From: Allacma fusca
Lineage: Eukaryota > Arthropoda > Collembola > Symphypleona > Sminthuridae
NCBI GenBank assembly: GCA_947179485.1
Contig: OX359248.1
Span: 46,820,847-46,884,846 of the forward strand
Reading direction: 5' to 3'
Length of the DNA: 64,000 bases
The notes under the pieces are model-generated. The model saw only the letters and a program-made list of their open reading frames with translations. It had not been told where the DNA came from and did not search any database. Each line of letters opens with the position of its first letter. Positions within the stretch are counted from its first letter, which is position 1. Positions 46,301 to 54,790 of the stretch are shown here, one piece after another. Position numbers and translations under genes: made by a program.

Positions 46301-49300
46301 ACCTTGACTTGTGGTTGGAGTTGTTGTTACTCGAGATGGTCCTGCTACCGCTGAACTTGGTCTGATGGGGACAGCTGGAGCTGTCGGTGTCGTTGGTCGG
46401 TTCACTGATCTGGTTATGAACCTTCCGGTTGGCCTAGCTGGTACTGCAAAAGTCGTTGCTGCACGTGTCGTAGATGCAGGTGTTGCTGTCCGTGACCTTA
46501 AGGTGTCACCTTGGACGTACGACTCGTTGCTTCTAGATGTTTGTTCTGAAGGTGGTGGTTGTGGTGCTGTTACAAGCTCTCCACCTTCTATGATGGTCCT
46601 GTCGTTGTTGGTTGCTCGTTGCAGGATGTCTCGACCTCGTAAACTGTGGCGGTGTATACCTGTGCGTCCTATCGGTAGGCTGTTGTATAACGAGCCTCTC
46701 GGTGATTGATAGACGGTAAACCTGTCTTGGGGTCTAAATGCCTGATAGTAAGTACCTGTGTCAGAATTTCTGATGGTATTTGCAATAGTCAATGACGGAT
46801 TCTGTTCCCGTAGTTGTCTCCCTACTTGCACCAATGTTCTTAAAGCTGTTTCACTAACGTCAAGTGGCGGTGCTCGCAACGCGTGCACGGGTGGATGTAC
46901 GTAGATTCGACCTCCCGGTGACTGATAAACTCGGTGTACCAGTTGTTCGTTACCGTTTGCCTGGGTGGAATCTGTGTTGACGTACAACTTTGTTGTTGTT
47001 AAATCCCTCTTAACGGTAGCCTGTGATGTACTACCAATTTGGGTGGTCTCGACCTCCTCAGTTGGTGTCTCCAAATCGTCTTGGGTGGGTTGAGGTCTAA
47101 ATTGCAGGTTAGGTTGAGTTGGTCGATTTCTCGGCGTATTTTCCGTTGACACCTGTCTGTTCTGACTGGCTGGTGAGATGTGTACTGGATTAATCTGCTG
47201 TGTTGTTTCGTGAGAGTTGCTGTGTCGGCTTGATTGCCCCCTATCACCGGTTGCGGGTGTTGAGCGACAGGAATTACTGGACCTCGGGGTTCCTCTCGGT
47301 TGTGCCGTAGAGCTCCCTGCTGGCGTCCGATTACCTGTCTGGACTGTGGGTGATGTAGTGGGTGCTCTTGGGCTACCCTTCTGTATGGCTGTCTCGCAAC
47401 GGCTGTTGCTTGGTCTCTCACGTGTCGTAATCCCTTGTGGACTGGTCCTGGGATTTAAGTTGCTGTTCTCCTCAGCACTCTTTACCCTATAATGTCCTCT
47501 CACCGATTTCTGGAAAAGTTGTGACCTAGGTGATGAGTAATCTACCTGGTTACTATCCGTCACCTGGTTACTTGGTCTGAGATGGTCACGATCGGAGTTA
47601 CTCGACTTCCGATTTCGAGGGGTTGTTAAACCTGCTTGAAGTGTCGCTGAGGCTATTGCCTGGGCTATAGCCTTGTTGATTGAGCTTGAGCTGGTATTCA
47701 AGCTTTCCGGTGAAATTCGTCGTGGCGTAACGGGTTGTACTGTAGGTTCACCTGAGATGGTCCTTAGCGTAGATCTAGATGCTGGTTCTAATAAACCCGT
47801 AACCGGATTCCGTGTTACTGGTGGGTTTCGTTGTTCGTACCTAAGGTACCTGCTAATGATGTCGTCAGCACTGGAGTCGATTACTCTTTGTTGGGTGGTC
47901 TCGTTGTTATTTGGTTCTTGTTCTGGACCTGACCTACTCTCGTCGCTGACTCGCCTTTCTTGTCGCTGTTGACCAAATTCTAGATTTTCACTAAGTCTTC
48001 CGGATTGTATCACGGTCGTGTACCTAGGTGTATCGTTGAAGAAAATCTGGCTATCCTGGTGTGCCTGATGACTTCTCAACGACAATACCCGGTGCTCTAA
48101 AAGGTTTCGGATGACGTCTGTGGGGATGAAAATGTTGTCCCTGACGTTCCGACCGTACTCGAAGGCACGTGTACGTAGCACTTCCCTTTCTTCCCTATTC
48201 GGATCTCTGTTATTGTCCCGTCTGTGGGTGACTTCAGCTAATCTAAGGAAAAAATGTGTCCACTGGACTGTACCTGTATAAAGATTTTGAGCTAACCTGT
48301 GATACACCTCTATCAGCTGTCCTTCCAATCCTCGAACTACCAGAAAATTTTCCACTGAGTTCCGTTGGAAGCCTGCTGTGGTCACTAATTGTTGAAATGA
48401 ACCTGCTGGTACTATCACACCTGTACCTGTCACTAATTGTACGAAATTTTCTTCCACTCTTTGGATGTTATCTTGCCCTTCTCTGTTCGGTGGTAGCTGA
48501 TCCTCGACTGGGCCTTCCTGTTCTGTAGACTCAGACACCCGGCTGAGTGTCCTTTGAAAGCCTACGTCTCCTCTATTGGAAAATCCTGGAGGTGGTCTTG
48601 ATAGAAACCTATCTCGCACAAGTTGTTGTATGTCCGGTTGTTGAGAAACTGTAGTATTCGACTGTGACGATTTACGGTGGTCACTAATACTTAAGTTTGA
48701 TAACTGCTGATTTAGTTGAGTAGTGACCTGGTCCCGATCACTCCCTATACTGTTATTGGTACGTGGCACTCCTGTTGGTGAGTCACCTTGTTCGCTCTGT
48801 TCGGTTGACTCGTCCGATTGAGTTATTGCTAAATTGTCCCTAAATGATGAGTGTGTACTGAGATTCCCTTGCTGGATAATCTCTGGTGTACTAGTTGCTA
48901 TAGCTATTGGTTTGTTGGAATCCTCCAATTCATCCAATTCCGTTGAGCTTTGCTGATTAACCTGTTGTTCTGTTTGTCCAGTAGCTTTGCTGCGCATTCC
49001 TTGGCTTTGTACATCCTGTTGGGATTGTACACTCGTGTCTTGAGGAATGTCTCCGTTGCCAACTGGGTTTGTCAGGTTGCTGACAACCACATTGTTGGGT
49101 GATTCATTGGTCACGTCTTCCATCTCACTTTCCGGAGTTGCGAATCCTTGCTCGCCCTCCCCTACGCTTGTATGATTGCTTCCAGGATCCGTGAGTATTT
49201 CAAATGATGACATGGCAGCGCTACTAGTTGGTCTTTCCTCAGGTTGATTAAATTGCGACAGGATTTCCTTGATCGTGGGGTCAGCATCGTGACTGACGAA

Positions 49301-49894
49301 AACCATGTCTCCTCTAGCATTTAGCATGAATTCGCCTGTGGCCTCAACCTCCTGGTCTTGTTGGACCTGTTGGCCCTCCAGGTTGGTTACCTCGAGGTCG
49401 CGTAATTCTCGTTGCATAGCTAGTCTATGGAGATTCTGTCCTTGCACCACCTTTGTTTTTGAAAACTTTGGTGTTTGTGCTGTCGATACTGTTGGTGTTC
49501 GTTTAGGACTGGTTGCCGTACCTGTTACAGGTGTTGACACCGTGTCCAAGAACACATCCATGCTCTCATCATTATTGTCAGGATTATCTCCGTGCCCCGT
49601 GGCCTGCGAGCCCGATGGACTTTGTGCAGATAATGCCAGGGTTGTACTGCCGGATTCTTCCATGACTGTAGATGTCGAAGCTGAAGATGTTGAAGAGAGG
49701 TCTACACCTGCCGTTGCTGTATTAGCTTTGGCTTTTGCTGCTTTCCTCTCCTCTTTCCTGCGGGCGAGGATCTCCTCCAAGCCTGTTTCATTCTGTGGCA
49801 CTGGTCCTGCCGATCGCGTAGTCCTTCGAGATGGTATTGAAGGTGCAGGTTGTGGTTCCCTTCTTGATGGATGTTGGTTCTTTTCGGGTTCCAT
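43328..49894 (-). CDS. gag: Retroelement Gag polyprotein, 2188 aa
   Basis: About 1500 N-terminal residues are Ser/Thr/Gln/Arg-rich and probably disordered, with a recurring (Y/W)-x-(S/G)-P-x-G-R-x-Y motif. Next come an RGG-type patch (GRGGSRGGRHIGGRQRARS) and a run of ten serines (about 1510-1590). A capsid-like helical domain lies at about 1665-1830 (WIRNWIAERRLHEELPYDTI, then EFREEFLIRYSITDQMIRTL), like Ty3/gypsy gag domains. From about 1880 to 2110 is a Q/N/G/Y-rich stretch with many QGY repeats. A CCHC zinc knuckle, CFGCGEMGHLRRNC, is at about 2150. Typical gypsy Gag is 300-500 aa, so the recognisable core is embedded in roughly 1700 extra residues. It should form particles and bind element RNA; that is inferred from the family. 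Confidence 0.92.
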   Translation of the reverse strand: MEPEKNQHPSRREPQPAPSIPSRRTTRSAGPVPQNETGLEEILARRKEERKAAKAKANTATAGVDLSSTSSASTSTVMEESGSTTLALSAQSPSGSQATGHGDNPDNNDESMDVFLDTVSTPVTGTATSPKRTPTVSTAQTPKFSKTKVVQGQNLHRLAMQRELRDLEVTNLEGQQVQQDQEVEATGEFMLNARGDMVFVSHDADPTIKEILSQFNQPEERPTSSAAMSSFEILTDPGSNHTSVGEGEQGFATPESEMEDVTNESPNNVVVSNLTNPVGNGDIPQDTSVQSQQDVQSQGMRSKATGQTEQQVNQQSSTELDELEDSNKPIAIATSTPEIIQQGNLSTHSSFRDNLAITQSDESTEQSEQGDSPTGVPRTNNSIGSDRDQVTTQLNQQLSNLSISDHRKSSQSNTTVSQQPDIQQLVRDRFLSRPPPGFSNRGDVGFQRTLSRVSESTEQEGPVEDQLPPNREGQDNIQRVEENFVQLVTGTGVIVPAGSFQQLVTTAGFQRNSVENFLVVRGLEGQLIEVYHRLAQNLYTGTVQWTHFFLRLAEVTHRRDNNRDPNREEREVLRTRAFEYGRNVRDNIFIPTDVIRNLLEHRVLSLRSHQAHQDSQIFFNDTPRYTTVIQSGRLSENLEFGQQRQERRVSDESRSGPEQEPNNNETTQQRVIDSSADDIISRYLRYEQRNPPVTRNPVTGLLEPASRSTLRTISGEPTVQPVTPRRISPESLNTSSSSINKAIAQAIASATLQAGLTTPRNRKSSNSDRDHLRPSNQVTDSNQVDYSSPRSQLFQKSVRGHYRVKSAEENSNLNPRTSPQGITTRERPSNSRCETAIQKGSPRAPTTSPTVQTGNRTPAGSSTAQPRGTPRSSNSCRSTPATGDRGQSSRHSNSHETTQQINPVHISPASQNRQVSTENTPRNRPTQPNLQFRPQPTQDDLETPTEEVETTQIGSTSQATVKRDLTTTKLYVNTDSTQANGNEQLVHRVYQSPGGRIYVHPPVHALRAPPLDVSETALRTLVQVGRQLREQNPSLTIANTIRNSDTGTYYQAFRPQDRFTVYQSPRGSLYNSLPIGRTGIHRHSLRGRDILQRATNNDRTIIEGGELVTAPQPPPSEQTSRSNESYVQGDTLRSRTATPASTTRAATTFAVPARPTGRFITRSVNRPTTPTAPAVPIRPSSAVAGPSRVTTTPTTSQGKVNWLDDLQYGVNIWTGPSGRVYTSENEATEDELVPSRITVRQYAKIARKQDRFRNQGVENEATWTGQVRRLIYYNRRDGIIQRRFRPARDSNFEAFAATRAEHEEIVLSEHPIFTFWNIITRRSLDPGQISSYIAPNFRLYHRHISLPNGVRRQRVPPGFLEEIENEHDHQEALNRLIHDPNVEILSDTSSEEEEEQVVQRDTPRRESGQHNSAQSSEETDHIFIGVDEEDFIIPEVPGQFTIRISIDDAYDAAFRAIERDEEIQEEVRFVDNTGETHFFPRIRLRDLSPETQVVLTQVRKRRKPLRARRQIGNNQPRPPGPGPSGSGRGNQPRGANNNNSHNQRPSQSRSNPGRGGSRGGRHIGGRQRARSDPGSSGGSSSSSSSSSSNSSNPHDFEAFDNWRNRQIVNRNNFFNQVNVNIINPYVPLNRNQGIRIEEVADQEQVRIIPRRHLDDDMTALMFPKVEFKPGVDDPETAFATAELQTNRFGGDTIITRMQYVQIIFDPPVRDWIRNWIAERRLHEELPYDTINWDEFREEFLIRYSITDQMIRTLMEKRKMNTDEDPCAYIDAKLALINRVDRFMPELEKIRLLRAGLTSEYIVFCRGWTAGTVADFIEGIKQYDEDRKTDGAESIETRFAKVQEMLEKLTSGMKSVPAETTVVKIAAVREQQDHRRPENRPNDQRGRSPGQGNFNNSRNFSPGYSNNNNYPDRGRNNQGYDDRRNYGNRGRSPTPERFYNNQDRSRPQYRNDGNSSNNQGYPQRNQNFGSRQSPNRQYYNNNPNNQGNRQWNDQQMNQGYNQSYNGYNSQGFNQTQGFMPPQGFNPNQGYPPQQGYAPFQGYAPTQGYGPSQGYVPQQGYGPGQNAGYANPGMQQIQANPQGYQNQGYQPNNNQGGQRPQQYNNNNNRSRTNSRDRNSQSTDRNNSWRNQPDRQEQSQPIPGQLALESTQTDLKCFGCGEMGHLRRNCPHKRQSSPYPSGNSQRGMHPQ

Positions 49895-50763
49895 ACCTGT
49901 AAACGTCCTAACTTTTTCTGGATGGGCTGAAAAATGCTAAGGCGTTTCGTAGAGTTCGGTTTTATGAATTTGTTTTGACGGTTGTGAGAGTTCTGTTGTC
50001 AATTTCAATCCTGAAAACCTTCTTAAAACTTATGCCAAATTTCAACTTAAACCGTTTCCTAAAATTTTTTGCCTTGTATGCCTATGCTTATGTAACTCTA
50101 GTTGTTAAACTTAATTGCCAATTGGTGATGATGACTTGGAAAAGAAATTTTTCTGTGCTTATAACCTAAGTGTTCAAACCCTGAACGTCCCTAACCTTAG
50201 CTGTGAATCGTCTTAGAACTTAGTCTCTGTAATCCTAACGTTTCCAATGAGTACCTCCTGGTGTTACCACCTGAGTCTCCTTAAAACCTAAACTGTCGTA
50301 AACTTACTTTCTTTAAACTTAAACTCCTTAGAACCTATTTTCCTTAAAACTTAGTGTCCTTTTAAACTTAACCTTCCCTAAACTTAGTCTCCTTAATCCT
50401 ATCCTCCTTAAAACTTAAAGCTCTTAAACTTACTCACCTTTAAAACTTAATCTTCTTAAACGTACTTATTTGCAATGGCTAATTGCGTCTAACTCCTTAG
50501 ATTATCAGTCTTATTGTCAATCAACACTCCTCACATTCGGGCCGGTGTTGCCTAAATTCCCTAAATACTCCTGTAATGATTCCCAGAATTAATAAGGACT
50601 GTATTCCTCGCTACTAATTACCCTTCTGTCCCAAAGGATATGTTTCGCGTCCTAATTCGTACCTAAGAACTTCCTTGAACCGATCCTACCATCAGCAAGG
50701 CTTGTATCTGTTGTAGACAGCAAAAACTGAAAGCACCAGAATTTACTGAATTCCTATCCCTAT

Positions 50764-50939
50764 AACCAACTCTCAAAAGCCATGAGCCTGTGGTTTCTTA
50801 TGCCAATTCTCTCTACTCTAGCAAAATCCTTCGAGAATGGCTAATCTTATGATGCACTCAAAACCATGAGTCATCTATGGAAGAAGTAATAAATATGAAA
50901 GTCCCTATGTATGGCCATAGCTGGAAACCGCATACATAG
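50764..50939 (-). other. Three further leader stem-loops
   Basis: 50764-50795 (stem AACCA/TGGTT) and 50851-50875 (stem GATG/CATC) share the sense loop word CTCATGG-TTTTGAG. 50905-50939 has a perfect 9-bp stem CTATGTATG/CATACATAG and a different 17-base loop. Confidence 0.6.
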
Positions 50940-50949
50940 ATTTTAAAGT

Positions 50950-51215
50950 GAACATCCGTGCTTTGGAATGTCCCCTGTTATCCTATCCACTAAACCATGG
51001 ACCTCCTTACTAGTAATAGTCATTGCTGTTACCTATCCGCTAGCTCGGGCACATTACAAACATATACCTATATCGGTGCGTCAATCATAGCCTCTCCGAT
51101 TACCTCTAGTAGGTCACAGGCTTATCGGTACTTTTGTCGGCACTCCATCCGATCACCTCCGTGCTTGGAATGACTCGAACCCTACTAAACCATAAGGTCC
51201 CTCCTAATCTTCCTA
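50950..51215 (-). other. tRNA-like blocks in the leader
   Basis: Sense strand ATGGTTTAGTGGATAGGAT (50980-50998) closely resembles the D-arm/A-box of tRNA-Glu. A related block near 51190 reads ATGGTTTAGTAGG, then GTTCGAGTC, a T-arm-like word. Both are followed by CATTCCAAGCACGGA-like sequence, so they are diverged copies of one another. No complete cloverleaf was found. Confidence 0.45.
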
Positions 51216-51489
51216 GCCTCTCGGATTCTACGTATACTAAACTTATACACAACAATGATTCCGCTCACATTTCGGCCCTTGAATCCCTAAAAACTACGTA
51301 GATGAGAATTTTCTTATATGTATGCTTATGTACTATGCCAATGTGTCCACGCTCAATGTACCTCGGCCCTTTGGACTAAATTTTGTTCAAACCTTAATAA
51401 AACTGTCCTAATCACCTCGGTGCTCATATTCGGCCCTCCCGAGTAATTTTGCTCACCTTACATACTATAGTCTTTAGATGGTCTGATCT

Positions 51490-51519
51490 ACCTATGCTCT
51501 CTAACTGAGCTATATAGGT
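51490..51519 (-). other. Leader stem-loop with tRNA D-arm-like loop
   Basis: Stem ACCTAT/ATAGGT. The sense loop reads ATAGCTCAGTTAGAGAGC, very close to the consensus tRNA D-arm TAGCTCAGTTGGTAGAGC. The following sense bases TAGATCAGACCATCTA can form an anticodon-arm-like hairpin. Confidence 0.5.
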
Positions 51520-52881
51520 TTTGATTTGCAAAATGACTAACTGAAATCTGATATGCTCCGTGCTCACATTCGGCCTTCCGGATTGACTTTGGAATCCTAA
51601 TATTTGCCAAAAAACCATGACAAATTATTTCCTAATTACCCAGCGCACAAAACGGCATTTCTGGTAGAAATGGAAAGATGGAAGAAGGAAAAGATTTTTG
51701 TGAAAAGTTTATGATAGATCCTATTGTTACCCGTGTAAACCTACACATCAGGTAGAGAAAGTAATTTTCAGCGAAAGAGTTTTAATTGGGTTTTGCCACC
51801 TAGCCCTGGGGCTCTTAATTACGTAATTTGGAGATAAAGAATTAAAGACATCTGCGCTCAATCCCGGCCCTTCAGATGTGCTTATACTAGAAGGAGAAAA
51901 GATGTAGAGAAAGAAGAGAGTGAAAACATTATTTTGAGTTATTTACTTGAAAGATAGATCATATTGTTGCTTTAAACTAAGCTTGGAAAGTGAATTTTGA
52001 GAGTCTTGTATTAATAAAAAAGTCCTGATTGATTGAAAGATTGTAATTGTGTTTTGGGTTCCTATCCCCTAGCCTGGGGTTTCCCAAGACTTGAAAAGTA
52101 ATTTGAAGAGTTAAAAGAATTTCAATGCTCAAAAAAAAAAAACGGCCCTTTTGAAATTAGGAACTTAAAACTTACGAAGAGAAAGGTTACTATTATACTG
52201 CGCACAAGAACGGCACTTCAGCCGGAATAGTTCCCTTTACAATACGAACACTGTTTATGCCTCCGCTCACAACGGCACTTAAGGCGTTTAAAAAGATAGA
52301 AGAAGACTTATTTTACTGGAAGAAGCTAATTTTGGTGAAAATTTGTTGTGCACCTATACCTACTATGTACTCTGAAAACCACAAAATACATATACATATA
52401 TGCGCAATTTTCTAATTTGAACCTATGATTTGTCACTAAACTCTGGTTAATTACTCCTGAATATTAGCTACGCTTCGTAACTACATGACAAAATTTATAT
52501 GCTCCTAAACATGAAATTCATGGACCTTAAAGAAAATAGTATTACCTTATTGGACGTCCTCTTCCCTTAATTTTCCGGTTGGAAAGAGTCCCACTTTCAC
52601 TGGTCACTTAAAATAATATTTCCGGCCGTAAAAAATAGTTCTTTTTATAGTGCCGCACTAGGACTTCTGAACTGTTGTTTGAATCCGCGCGTGATGATAA
52701 TGGCCAATTTTCTTTCTTGAGGTAACATTATTGCATGTTATGACTGCCTTTCACGAGAAGTTTCGGGTGGCCCTGGAGAGAAATGAAGCATTTTCTCCTT
52801 GTCGAGCCCCATACTTCCATCCCATGAATTTTTGAAAACTGCGACCGTACTTGCTACAAAGTTGGTCTTTGTTTCAGGGTC

Positions 52882-52906
52882 ATCCGCAGGTCCCCGACCT
52901 ACGGAT
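52882..52906 (-). other. Strong stem-loop near the 5' LTR
   Basis: GC-rich hairpin ATCCG-C-AGGTC | CCC | GACCT-A-CGGAT: two 5-bp stems with a single mismatch and a 3-base loop, 48 bp inside the LTR. The location is that of packaging or dimerisation structures in related elements; function here is inferred. Confidence 0.6.
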
Positions 52907-52953
52907 CCTCCGGGTCCTTACCAACTAAACCCGAAGGCCTGGCAGAAACATCA

Positions 52954-53523
52954 TGTTATGTATTTATATTACCCGGGTATTGATGTTGTGTGGGTAATAG
53001 TAATGTAGCCTAGGTTCGGGTGTTCCATCCCCTGAATTCCTGGAATCCGATGTTGTTGGAAACGCATGAATAAATGGAACTATTGAATTCTGTGTGTAGT
53101 TCTTTTATTTAACTTTGGGCCAATTTATTGTTCCTAAACTGATACAATTTACACTGAACAATTAACATTTAACACAAATAGAATTTGAAGTCTGAATCTC
53201 TTCTTCATGAAATCTCCCGATTTCATGTCGCCCCGCTTGCTACCTTTTGAGCTCCATCCCGGAGGGAATGGACTCTAGGTGCGGCTCCTCTTGATGTTGC
53301 TTGCTTGAAGTCGAGATTAGAACTTGTACTTAATCTACGTGTCTTAATCTAAATCTAATCTTATCCTATTCTTAGTTTATTGTTTATTAAATAATCTGAA
53401 TCATTTCCTTATAATTATGTTATGTTAGCGTTTGGCGTCACGTAGCCTCTGCTTACGACCTTCCAAACTATTTGCTGACTTAGATTATGCTTATTCTACT
53501 CTATTTATAATATATTCGTAACA
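52954..53523 (-). repeat. 5' LTR
   Basis: 570 bp, identical by eye to the left LTR. The sense-strand TATAAATA box lies at plus coordinates 53502-53509, near the LTR start, so U3 upstream of it is very short if that box is used. Confidence 0.95.
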
Positions 53524-53527
53524 ATAT

Positions 53528-54689
53528 TACGATTTCAAATAAAATTTTGTCCTCATAAATTTCCCAATGAATTTTTATTCCCTAAGGATTAGCAAAGGAA
53601 TGGTTCATTTCTCTTTGGCAAGCCTCGGGGCAGAAATATGACTTGTATTTAAATCACGAGAAAATTCTTATTCCTTACTATTCCCTTCAGAGATTTTTTC
53701 CCTGAAATTTTCTCCTTACCATTCCTCTCCCTCGGTGTTCTAAAATTCGATAATCGGCTAGAGCATCAGTTGACCAAATGTTTTCTAATAAATATTTTTA
53801 TAAGAGTGTCTGCAATCACAAGAGTATACTACAAAAAGATGAATGAATCTTTGAGTTTAAATTTTTTCCTGAGGAGTTTTCAAGAGTCATAATCCTCTTT
53901 CTTCATTTTTTGTCTCACCCAAATTCCTTGAAGATTAATTTTTGTGCTATAAATCATATTTGAGCAGTATTGGATGTGAAACTTTGAAGGTGTTCGAGGA
54001 AAAAGGATGTGGGAGTTAATCCTTGAAAAAAGGAATTGACAACTGAGGGAAAGGGAAGGAAAAGTAAGTGAAAGAAAACAAACGTTTTGGGCTGGTGTTT
54101 ATACTACTGGAGTGAGGGGTCAAAGGTTTAGGGAACATTTAATTTCCCAAAGAGAATATGTTGGTTGGTCATTGAAGACAAAGGGGAGGACGTGGTAAAT
54201 CCTCTGGAGGGCTTAACAAGATCAACTCTTTGATCCCCATGAGGTGAGCATTACAAAAAAGCGTATCTTTACTGGAAAGAAAGCAAAGGGGGAGAGAAAG
54301 TCAATAAAGGAGCCGCTTCGTCTTTTTTCTCGAACTTCGTTTGTACATACAACAAGAGCTTAGCCCAATAGCCGCCTGGCTCTAATTCCCTTCGATTCGC
54401 CAAATGCCTTTCAGTCCTATAGAAATCGATGCAACTGCATTTCCTTGATAAAAGCCTCAAGACATGCAATAAAAGCGGTGAAATCAGCTTTCTCCTAAGT
54501 AGATATCCACCAGGCTTGTGGTTTTCAATGCCGGAAAATTCAACGAGCTTCAGCTTGAAATTTCAAGTTCAAGTTTGGGGTGAACGTTTTTATGCATTTG
54601 CTTGAACGTTTTTGGGTAATACATATAATTTTGATCAAGAGGTGACATATTGTTGGTTTGTCAAGTTGCCTGGATTGTACGTAACCTTT
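53528..54689. other. Right flank, no recognised gene
   Basis: AT-rich host DNA after the target-site duplication, with GAGAAAG motifs. No exon of the CSPG4-like gene or any other gene was recognised. Confidence 0.4.
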
Positions 54690-54790
54690 ACTTAACTCTT
54701 ACTTGACCCTTACTTGATCCTCACTTGACTCTTACTTGACCCTTACTTGACCCTTACTTGACCCTTACTTGACTCTTACTCGGTCTTAAC
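54690..54790 (-). repeat. 11-bp CTTGACCCTTA array
   Basis: About eight units with TGACCC/TGACTC hexamers every 11 bp, the reverse-strand equivalent of the GGGTCA arrays at 4970 and 18955. Confidence 0.8.

Larger units (their letters stand above)
50522..52285 (-). repeat. Dispersed stem-loop family with shared loop, about 10 copies
   Basis: Hairpins (stem to stem, plus coordinates): 50522-50550, 51257-51285, 51345-51376, 51416-51443, 51557-51582, 51637-51666, 51848-51879, 52118-52158, 52198-52221 and 52259-52285. The loops fit plus-strand YGCTCACANNCGGCCCTT (sense AAGGGCCGNNTGTGAGCR). Stems differ: CAACAC/GTGTTG, GATTC/GAATC, GTCCA/TGGAC, CTCGG/CCGAG, ACATCTG/CAGATGT, AATTTCAA/TTGAAATT. The stems at 51557 and 52259 are 4 bp, the one at 52198 is only 3 bp and the one at 51637 has a bulge. 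Confidence 0.75.
49895..52953 (-). other. Long 5' untranslated leader of the retroelement
   Basis: 3,059 bp between the 5' LTR and gag with no long ORF. From about 50520 to 52290 it is a chain of stem-loops, several with a shared loop sequence, interspersed with tRNA D-arm-like words. The gag-proximal part (50200-50470) is a loose repeat of CTTAAACTTA words. No TGG-type primer-binding site directly follows the LTR (sense sequence starts TGATGTTTCTGCC), so the priming tRNA cannot be assigned. Confidence 0.75.
24793..53523 (-). mobile_element. Giant Ty3/gypsy-class LTR retroelement, 28.7 kb, looks whole
   Basis: Bounded by two 570-bp LTRs that read as identical and by a 4-bp duplication, with long uninterrupted ORFs for gag, pol, a third giant ORF and a small membrane protein. 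The polypurine tract beside the left LTR fixes the sense strand as minus. Domain order protease, RT, RNase H, integrase is that of Ty3/gypsy elements. Usual members are 5-10 kb, so this copy is about three to five times larger; the only size analogues I recall are plant Ogre-type and planarian Burro-type giants. The extra length is spread over all ORFs, the 3-kb leader and the 3' region, not one inserted block. Identical LTRs imply a very recent insertion. It lies in the same orientation as the host CSPG4-like gene. Confidence 0.95.
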
